From Sulfurivirga caldicuralii (GTDB lineage: Bacteria; Pseudomonadota; Gammaproteobacteria; Thiomicrospirales; Thiomicrospiraceae), in the NCBI GenBank assembly GCA_015661715.1, contig DQVN01000085.1, positions 1-8,286 on the forward strand: DNA of 8,286 nt, given 5' to 3'. A program made the translations under genes and the position numbers. Positions 1-8,286 of this stretch are shown here, piece by piece. Position 1 is the stretch's first letter; each line of letters opens with the position of its first letter. The notes beneath the pieces were generated by a model. That model made no database searches, was not told the origin of the DNA, and was given only the letters and a program-made list of their open reading frames with translations.

Positions 1-84
1 GCATACATCCCGGACTGTTCTGCCCGCTTCAACTTCCTTGAGGATGCGAACGATCTTCTGTTCGCTAAAGCGTGATTTGCGCAT
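1..84 (-). CDS. IS3-family transposase OrfA, N-terminal fragment
   Basis: The minus strand encodes 28 residues from ATG at 84-82 to the window edge, starting MRKSRFSEQKIVRILKEVEA and continuing through GRTVRDVC. This is the usual opening of OrfA, the helix-turn-helix DNA-binding subunit of IS3-family transposases, in which a basic RKxRFSEEQI-like start is followed by the first helices of the HTH. A good ribosome binding site (AAGGAGA) lies 7 bases upstream of the ATG. In this family OrfA is normally followed by OrfB, the DDE integrase, made by programmed frameshifting; that part is beyond the window. Whether the element is intact cannot be judged. The fragment is too short for the ORF length cut-off, but the family match is clear. 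Confidence 0.85.
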   Translation of the reverse strand, partial: MRKSRFSEQKIVRILKEVEAGRTVRDVC

Positions 85-161
85 GGGAGATTCTCCTTTT
101 CTGTTGATCCCATTATCGAAGAATCTCCAGTTGTTCATAGCTCTATTTTAGGGGGGTTACA
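1..161 (-). mobile_element. IS3-family insertion sequence, 5' end (partial, runs off the left edge)
   Basis: The 5' part of an insertion sequence read on the minus strand. Its first reading frame encodes the typical N-terminus of IS3-family OrfA (listed separately). About 77 bases upstream of that start, the minus strand reads TGTAACCCCCCTAAAATAG, beginning at base 161. This has the 5'-TG and C-rich look of an IS3-family terminal inverted repeat, so the element edge is placed at 161. The rest of the element, including OrfB and the other end, lies outside the window, so the target duplication cannot be checked. The element sits about 50 bases beyond the hairpin that ends the next minus-strand gene and does not appear to interrupt it. 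The family is fairly sure; the exact end is inferred. Confidence 0.75.
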
Positions 162-207
162 GTTTCAATGCCAAATTATCTATCAGGATACAACAAGAAC
201 CCGAAAT

Positions 208-3714
<3,507 letters not shown>

Positions 3715-3718
<4 letters not shown>

Positions 3719-4710
3719 TTTCTGCGGAGGCCTTCCTGAAACAGCCAGCTCTGGCCCCCATGCTGTTGCTGCATGGCGAGGAGCCCTATTATCAGCTCAA
3801 GGTGGGCGATCAGGTGCGCGCCTTGGCCCGAGAACAGGGGCTGGAGCGGGTCGCGCTGCAGGTTGGCGCCGATACGGACTGGGCGCGGCTGCTGGAGCAG
3901 ACGCGGGAGGTGGGTTTGTTTTCCCGGGGCGAGTTAATTGAGCTTAGCTTGCCCTCTGCCGCGCCGGGGCGAGAGGGGAGTGCCTTTTTTCGCCAGTGGG
4001 CGCTGCAGCCGCCGCCCGATACGGTGCTGTTTGTCATCAGCGGACGGCTGGAAGCGCGGCAACAACAAAGCGCCTGGGTGCAGGCGTTTGCCCAGACGGG
4101 GCTTGTGATCGCTATACAGCCGCCGCGGGCTCACCAGTTGCCCCAGTGGTGTCAGGCACGGGCGCAGGAGAAGGGATTGAATCTCACCCTGGAGGCGGCG
4201 GCACTGCTGGCGGAACGCACCGAAGGCAATCTGTTGGCCGCTGACCAGGCCTTAGAGATCATGCGCTTACGCTACGGCGAGGGGGCACGGATCGATCTGG
4301 CGCAGGTGCAGGACAATGTGGTGGATCAAGCCCACTATGCCCTGTTTGCCCTGTCTGACCGGATTTTGGCGGGTGAGACGGCTGAAGCGCTGCATGTGTT
4401 GGAGCGGCTTCTGGAAGAAGGGGAGGCGATACAGTTGGTGATCTGGCTGCTGGCGCGGGAGATCCGTGTGCTCTATCAGTTGGCGGCGGGTTGTCAGACA
4501 CCGCAGCAGATCTTTCAGGCCGCGCGCATATGGGCATCACGGCAACGGGATTATCAACAGGCGCATACCCGCCATCCTGCCTCAGGGTGGGCCAGTTTGT
4601 TGGCACAACTGGCCCTGGCGGACCGTCAAGCCAAAGGGCAGGCGCCGGGGCAGGCGGCGCGAACTTTGGCGGAAGTGATTGTGAGGGCAACAACCTTTGG
4701 GAGTGGATGA
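3715..4710 (+). CDS. holA: DNA polymerase III delta subunit HolA
   Basis: Delta subunit of the clamp-loader complex, which opens the beta sliding clamp during loading on DNA. The product has 331 residues (E. coli 343). The N-terminal AAA+-like fold begins with [20 protein letters not shown] (about residues 13-32), the family signature, in which the position of the P-loop has no functional Walker A motif, as is normal for delta. The middle has the usual pattern [13 protein letters not shown] (about 169-181), and the C-terminal collar domain contains [12 protein letters not shown]. The ATG overlaps the lptE stop by ATGA (3715-3718). There is no Shine-Dalgarno sequence before it (CTTTTCTGCC), so termination-reinitiation from lptE is the likely route. 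Its own stop overlaps the proA start. The gene appears intact. Confidence 0.96.
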
Positions 4711-5969
4711 AGATGGATGATGTGAACGCCTATATGGAGCAGTTGGGTTATCAGGCGCGCGAGGCGTCAAGACAATTGCGTCGAGTTTCCACGGCGGAAA
4801 AGAATGCCGCGTTGGAGGCCATGGCGGATGCCATTGCCAAACAGCGGGCGATGCTGCAGGCGGAGAACGCCAAGGATCTGGAGGCAGGCAAGGCCAATGG
4901 ATTGGATGCGGCGCTACTGGATCGGCTCCAGCTTTCCGACAAGGTGATCGATACCATGATCGAAGGGCTGCATCAGATCGCCCAATTACCGGATCCGGTG
5001 GGCGAGATCAGCGACATGCGCATGCGCCCTTCCGGTATTCAAGTGGGCAAGATGCGCGTGCCGTTGGGGGTGGTCGGCATTATCTATGAATCCCGCCCCA
5101 ATGTGACCATTGATGCGGCGGCACTGTGCTTGAAATCCGGTAATGCGGCCATTTTGCGCGGGGGCAGTGAGGCGATTTATTCCAATCGCGCCCTGGCGGC
5201 GTGCATCCGTGCGGGACTGACGGCTGCAGGCCTGCCACAAAGCAGTGTTCAGGTGGTGGAGACCACCGATCGGGCTGCGGTGGGGCGGTTGGTGCAGATG
5301 GCGGACTATGTGGATGTGATTATCCCCCGCGGTGGCAAGGGCTTGATCGAGCGCATCAGTCAAGAGGCGCGGGTGCCGGTGATCAAGCATCTGGACGGTA
5401 TTTGCCATGTCTATATCGACAAGGATGCCGATGTGGACAAGGCGATAAAAGTGGCTTTCAACGCCAAGACCCAGCGCTATGGCGTGTGCAACGCCATGGA
5501 AACCTTGCTGGTGGCTGATGCGATGGCTGCACAGGTGCTTCCTCCTTTGGCTAAGTTATACCGGGAAAAAGGCGTGGAGCTGAGAGGCTGTGAACGCACC
5601 CGCGCCATTATTGACGCCAAGCCCGCAAGCGAAGAGGATTGGGCAACGGAATATCTGGCGCCCATTCTGTCCATTCGCGTGGTGGATGATGTGGATGCGG
5701 CCATGGATCACATCGCCCGCTACAGCTCCGGCCACACCGAGTCGATTATTACGGAAAACTTCACCACGGCGCGGCGTTTTCTCGCTGAGGTGGACGCCAG
5801 CTCGGTGATGGTCAATGCCTCCACCCGCTTTGCTGATGGTTTTGAGTATGGTTTGGGGGCGGAGATCGGCATCTCCACGGATAAGTTCCACGCCCGAGGT
5901 CCCGTGGGGCTGGAGGGGCTCACCAGTCAGAAGTGGATTGTGTTGGGAGATGGCACTATACGCAAGTAA
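4707..5969 (+). CDS. proA: Gamma-glutamyl phosphate reductase ProA
   Basis: Reduces L-glutamyl 5-phosphate to glutamate 5-semialdehyde with NADPH, the second step of proline synthesis; cytoplasmic, aldehyde dehydrogenase superfamily. The product has 420 residues (E. coli 417). The nucleotide-binding region [16 protein letters not shown] is at 118-133. The catalytic cysteine is Cys261 in [11 protein letters not shown]. The C-terminal signature [20 protein letters not shown] begins at residue 368. The start at 4707 forms an ATGA overlap with the holA stop, like the two junctions before it. An in-frame ATG at 4713 is better spaced (9 bases) from GGGAG (4699-4703), so the real start may be two codons later. 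Extension of the open frame back to 4491 is only overlap with holA. The usual partners proB and nadD are not here. No clear terminator follows. Confidence 0.99.
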   Translation: MKMDDVNAYMEQLGYQAREASRQLRRVSTAEKNAALEAMADAIAKQRAMLQAENAKDLEAGKANGLDAALLDRLQLSDKVIDTMIEGLHQIAQLPDPVGEISDMRMRPSGIQVGKMRVPLGVVGIIYESRPNVTIDAAALCLKSGNAAILRGGSEAIYSNRALAACIRAGLTAAGLPQSSVQVVETTDRAAVGRLVQMADYVDVIIPRGGKGLIERISQEARVPVIKHLDGICHVYIDKDADVDKAIKVAFNAKTQRYGVCNAMETLLVADAMAAQVLPPLAKLYREKGVELRGCERTRAIIDAKPASEEDWATEYLAPILSIRVVDDVDAAMDHIARYSSGHTESIITENFTTARRFLAEVDASSVMVNASTRFADGFEYGLGAEIGISTDKFHARGPVGLEGLTSQKWIVLGDGTIRK

Positions 5970-5983
5970 ACTTGAACGGGACG

Positions 5984-6460
5984 ATGCAGTTGAACAACCC
6001 CTATCTGGAAAAACCAGCTGGGGATTTTCTCTATACAGACAATGACTTAGTCCGCATATTGCACCGAGGGCTCTGGGGCTGTATTATAAATTAACAGTCT
6101 GTAGAAAAGATCGGTCAAAACGAACCGATCCGGTAATATTGATGATGTGCGGGCCGAATATACAGCAAGAAATGAAATGTTGTTAAGCGGTTGGCCTAGA
6201 GCAGTGAGTGCAGTGCCCGAAGGTTTATCCGTTGTACGAGCCATCCTGCGGATGAGTGAGGAGGTGCTAAAGGCGTGGATGGCGAATTCTCTCTCTGATA
6301 TGCGCTGGGCGTAGACAAAAACGACGACACGAGTGGCAGGTGGAAGCAATATGCTGTGGTAATGCCCCTCTATGGGGCCCAAACAATCCCAATGCTCATC
6401 CGCTATGGAGGCATGTACTATTCTCGCTACTTACTGATTATCGAGCGAGTCAAAAAATAA
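5984..6460 (+). pseudogene. Probable decayed gene of unknown family, broken by frameshifts
   Basis: Three same-strand open pieces follow one another directly after proA. Piece A (5984-6094) runs from ATG with MQLNNPYLEKPAGDFLYTDN to TAA. Piece B (6105-6314), in the next frame, contains RAEYTARNEMLLSGWPRAVS and VRAILRMSEEVLKAW. Piece C (6299-6460), back in the frame of A, contains GRWKQYAVVMPLYGAQTIPM and ends ERVKK-TAA. From the start of A to the end of C is 477 bases, exactly 159 codons. One gained and one lost base, plus the internal stop at 6092-6094, would therefore restore a protein of about 158 residues. The mixed, non-repetitive composition looks like coding sequence. ATG 5984 is only 14 bases after proA. 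I do not recognise the family. Sequencing error, or chance open frames, are alternatives. Confidence 0.42.
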
Positions 6461-6683
6461 ATAAGCGAATCAAAGGGTGTTTATGCTTGCCCAAGATATT
6501 GGGTGGTTTGTGTAAGAACTGGTTTGTGGGGGAGAGTAGGTATTTTTACCTAGTGTTTTGAGTGGCTGTCTATTTTAGGCCATAGAGTGGGTGTCATAGC
6601 GCTTTTTCCGTACGGGGTAGGTCACATCAAGCGGTTATTTACAGGGCTGGTTAAGGAAATATGTAAACAAGAGAACAATAATC
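6461..6683 (+). other. Intergenic region upstream of the CCP/MauG-like gene
   Basis: About 220 bases with no convincing gene; the overlapping open frame 6340-6561 resembles nothing recognised and overlaps the decayed ORF. Visible items: a perfect 6-bp hairpin TAGGTA-TTTT-TACCTA (6537-6552) without a following T-run, and the string TCTATTTTAGG (6568-6578), which also occurs near the IS end at the left of the window. A weak promoter-like pair, TTTACA (6638-6643) and TATGTA (6660-6665) with a 16-base spacer, lies so close to the ATG that I do not rely on it. An AAGAGAA string (6669-6675) with 8-base spacing is the likely ribosome binding site of the next gene. Confidence 0.4.
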
Positions 6684-7964
6684 ATGGTCACTAATAAAAT
6701 TAAATTTGTCGTCATGTTTTATATGTTAACCTTAATAGCCGCTTGCTATAATGGCGCTTCATATAAGGATAAAATCCCGCCTTCAACAAATGGCCTAGCA
6801 AGTCAAGGTGATATTCCAAAAAATGAGGTGGAATTAGGTAGATTATTATTTCACGATGTAAATTTATCTAGAAATCGAACTCAGTCTTGTGCAACGTGTC
6901 ATGACCCTCAGCATGCCTTTATTGACAGCCGAGATAATGAGGCGCAACGTCTTGGCGTATCATTAGGGGATGATAACATTTCCATTGGGTTTAGAAATGC
7001 TCCCACTATTAGCTATGCCAAATTTTCACCCACTTTTTCTGCTTTACCTGATCATGCCCCAAAAGATGATAATGGTTTTATAGGAGGGCAGTTTCTAGAT
7101 GGTCGAGCGGCAGATTTGGCAGCCCAAGCGGGTGGGCCTCCACTGAATCCAGTTGAAATGAATATGCCTGATAAAGCCTCTGTTGTTAGCAGAATTAAAG
7201 AAAATAGCATGTATGTTGCTGCTTTTAAAAAATTTTATGGCGAAGATGTTTTTAATAATATTGATAAGGCCTATCTAAGCATGACTAAAGCGATTGCTGA
7301 ATTTGAAAAAACCGAGCAGTTTGCGCCCTTTGACTCAAAGTGGGATAGGTATTTAAGAGGTGAATATGAACTAAGTTTTATGGAGAGTGTGGGTAAAGGT
7401 GTATTTTTCTCTCCAAATAATAGTAGCTGTGTTAATTGTCATATGATTAATGACGACAAGGCAGGAATTAGAAACCCACGACAAACCTTTACCAATTATA
7501 AATATTTTAATATCGGTGTACCTGAGAATGAAGCCCTAATAGAGGCCATCAAGCAGAAGGGGTTGCATCCTGAATTTATTGCTAATAAAGACAGGGGCCT
7601 GTTTGATAATCCACAGGTTAATGATGAAAGGTTGAAGGGTAAATTTAAGGTTCCGACCCTTCGCAATGTGGCGGTGACCGCCCCTTATATGCATAATGGC
7701 GTTTTCAAAGAACTGAGGACAGTATTGGAATTTTACGATTTCAGAGGTACACCTAACGGTCGAGAGAGTAGGAAAATAAATCCTGAAACAGGTAAAGAAT
7801 GGGGTGAGACACCTTTTCCTTCAACAATCGATCATGGTAAATTAGCAATGCAAAAATTAGATGATGGTAGTATTGATGCTTTAGAGTGTTTTTTGCGAAC
7901 ATTAACAGATAAGCGATTTGAAGATAAACTCCCACCCCTTAGAGAAGGCTTGAATTGTGATTAA
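6684..7964 (+). CDS. Di-heme cytochrome c peroxidase / MauG-family lipoprotein
   Basis: A 426-residue c-type di-heme protein of the bacterial cytochrome c peroxidase/MauG family, which reduces hydrogen peroxide or performs related peroxide-driven oxidations outside the cytoplasm. Residues 1-20 form a signal peptide ending in the lipobox IAAC, so Cys21 is probably lipidated. Heme sites are CATCH at 69-73 and CVNCH at 249-253. Between them are GQFLDGRAADLAAQAGGPPL (135-154) and NPVEM with Glu158, the position of the catalytic glutamate in this family. The segment FKVPTLRNVAVTAPYMHNGV (321-340) is the other family hallmark; Met336 is a candidate axial ligand of the C-terminal heme. The gene is complete. 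It is markedly AT-rich against the leuS-proA block, has no partner gene beside it, and lies between gene debris and an IS remnant, which suggests transfer. Whether it is a classical peroxidase or a MauG-like modifying enzyme cannot be decided from this sequence. Confidence 0.93.
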   Translation: MVTNKIKFVVMFYMLTLIAACYNGASYKDKIPPSTNGLASQGDIPKNEVELGRLLFHDVNLSRNRTQSCATCHDPQHAFIDSRDNEAQRLGVSLGDDNISIGFRNAPTISYAKFSPTFSALPDHAPKDDNGFIGGQFLDGRAADLAAQAGGPPLNPVEMNMPDKASVVSRIKENSMYVAAFKKFYGEDVFNNIDKAYLSMTKAIAEFEKTEQFAPFDSKWDRYLRGEYELSFMESVGKGVFFSPNNSSCVNCHMINDDKAGIRNPRQTFTNYKYFNIGVPENEALIEAIKQKGLHPEFIANKDRGLFDNPQVNDERLKGKFKVPTLRNVAVTAPYMHNGVFKELRTVLEFYDFRGTPNGRESRKINPETGKEWGETPFPSTIDHGKLAMQKLDDGSIDALECFLRTLTDKRFEDKLPPLREGLNCD

Positions 7965-7977
7965 TTGTCAAAGCCTT
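7945..7977 (+). terminator. Weak hairpin overlapping the 3' end of the CCP/MauG-like gene
   Basis: AAGGCTT (7945-7951) and AAGCCTT (7971-7977) form a 7-bp stem around a 19-base loop that contains the TAA stop. Only TTTAACG follows, with no proper T-tract, so this is a poor intrinsic terminator and is listed with low confidence. Confidence 0.22.
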
Positions 7978-8057
7978 TAACGCTATATGCGGACTTTGAA
8001 GTAGCAGTAGTCGAATTTTTCACCTCTTGATTGTCTGTATGGGGATGAACTAGAAGG

Positions 8058-8169
8058 TGTGCCCCATGTCAAATCATGCCGCTTGTTCTTGCTTTAAACC
8101 TGCGTTATAGACCTCATCAGGTATTCTTCCATTCAGTTCCTGATGAGGATGTTGTCCATTGTTAAACAT
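8058..8169 (-). mobile_element. 3' remnant of an IS3-family insertion sequence
   Basis: The last codons of an OrfB-type transposase on the minus strand (listed separately), followed 16-18 bases beyond the stop by a possible element end. Read into the element from base 58 of the 8000s, the plus strand is TGTGCCCCATGTC, with the TG and C-rich form of an IS3-family terminus. It resembles, but does not equal, the end at 161, so the two elements are probably different. The upstream part of the transposase is absent at 8170-8286, so the copy is truncated. The end position is inferred. Confidence 0.5.
8074..8169 (-). pseudogene. IS3-family transposase OrfB, C-terminal fragment
   Basis: A minus-strand frame of 31 residues and a stop, containing NNGQHPHQELNGRIPDEVY. 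This matches the C-terminal end of the integrase core of IS3-family transposases, where YNxxRPHxxLxxxTPxEVY is conserved after the catalytic glutamate. An in-frame TAA lies just upstream of the ATG at 8169, and none of the three minus-strand frames of 8170-8286 continues as recognisable transposase. It is therefore a debris fragment and not a functional gene. Confidence 0.7.
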
Positions 8170-8286
8170 CAGTTACTGCTCAATACCGTTTTAAGCCTGT
8201 TTTACGGGATAGCGTACGATATTTTTCGCACATTTTGAGAGGCGGTGGCTCTGATCAGGTTAAATTGAAATTGCGAAACAACAACC
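8170..8286. other. Unassigned sequence beyond the transposase fragment
   Basis: All three minus-strand frames are interrupted by stops or lack recognisable motifs, and I see no gene on the plus strand in this short stretch. It may be the interior of another decayed mobile element that cut off the transposase fragment, but nothing visible proves this. Confidence 0.3.

Noticed and set aside
6109..6130. Perfect inverted repeat GATCGGT...ACCGATC with an 8-base loop
   Set aside because: No T-run follows, so it is not an intrinsic terminator, and it lies within the decayed ORF. It could be an operator or a chance palindrome; nothing else supports a role.
6047..6382. A 111-residue minus-strand open frame
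   Set aside because: It runs opposite the three plus-strand pieces of the decayed ORF, has no visible ribosome binding site of note, and matches no recognised family.
6445..6474. Short direct repeat GCGAGTCAAA / GCGAATCAAA
   Set aside because: Only two imperfect copies 20 bases apart, too short to claim a repeat system or CRISPR.
6340..6561. A 73-residue plus-strand open frame
   Set aside because: It overlaps the third piece of the decayed ORF in another frame, lacks a good ribosome binding site, and its translation is unlike any family I recognise.

Overview
The window looks like a gammaproteobacterial chromosome segment. Its backbone is a leuS-lptE-holA-proA block (leucyl-tRNA synthetase, LPS-assembly lipoprotein, DNA polymerase III delta, gamma-glutamyl phosphate reductase). 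A small divergent coiled-coil gene sits in the place where ybeL-type genes lie next to leuS in enteric bacteria. LptE implies an outer membrane with LPS. The backbone is GC-rich by eye (near 60 %). Genus cannot be read from this sequence.

Layout. 1-161: 5' end of an IS3-family insertion sequence, with the start of its OrfA on the minus strand running off the left edge. 208-599: a 124-residue helical protein on the minus strand, ending in a hairpin. 600-653: a short divergent intergenic region with a consensus -10 box for leuS. 654-5969: four plus-strand genes, each joined to the next by an ATGA start/stop overlap, so they form one translationally coupled operon. 5970-6683: about 700 bases with no intact gene. 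The first part (5984-6460) reads as a decayed ORF of unknown family in three same-strand pieces; the rest appears non-coding. 6684-7964: an AT-rich gene (near 40 % GC by eye) for a di-heme CCP/MauG-family lipoprotein, probably acquired horizontally. 7965-8286: a 3' remnant of another IS3-family transposase on the minus strand, then unassigned sequence.

The core genes serve housekeeping roles: tRNA charging, outer-membrane LPS insertion, sliding-clamp loading and proline synthesis. Downstream of proA the character changes sharply. nadD, which often follows proA in related genomes, is absent, and gene debris, an AT-rich redox lipoprotein and IS debris occupy the space. This is best read as an accessory or rearranged segment joined to the end of the operon. 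I did not find a convincing new multi-gene system. The items most worth checking are the decayed ORF after proA and the transferred CCP/MauG lipoprotein.
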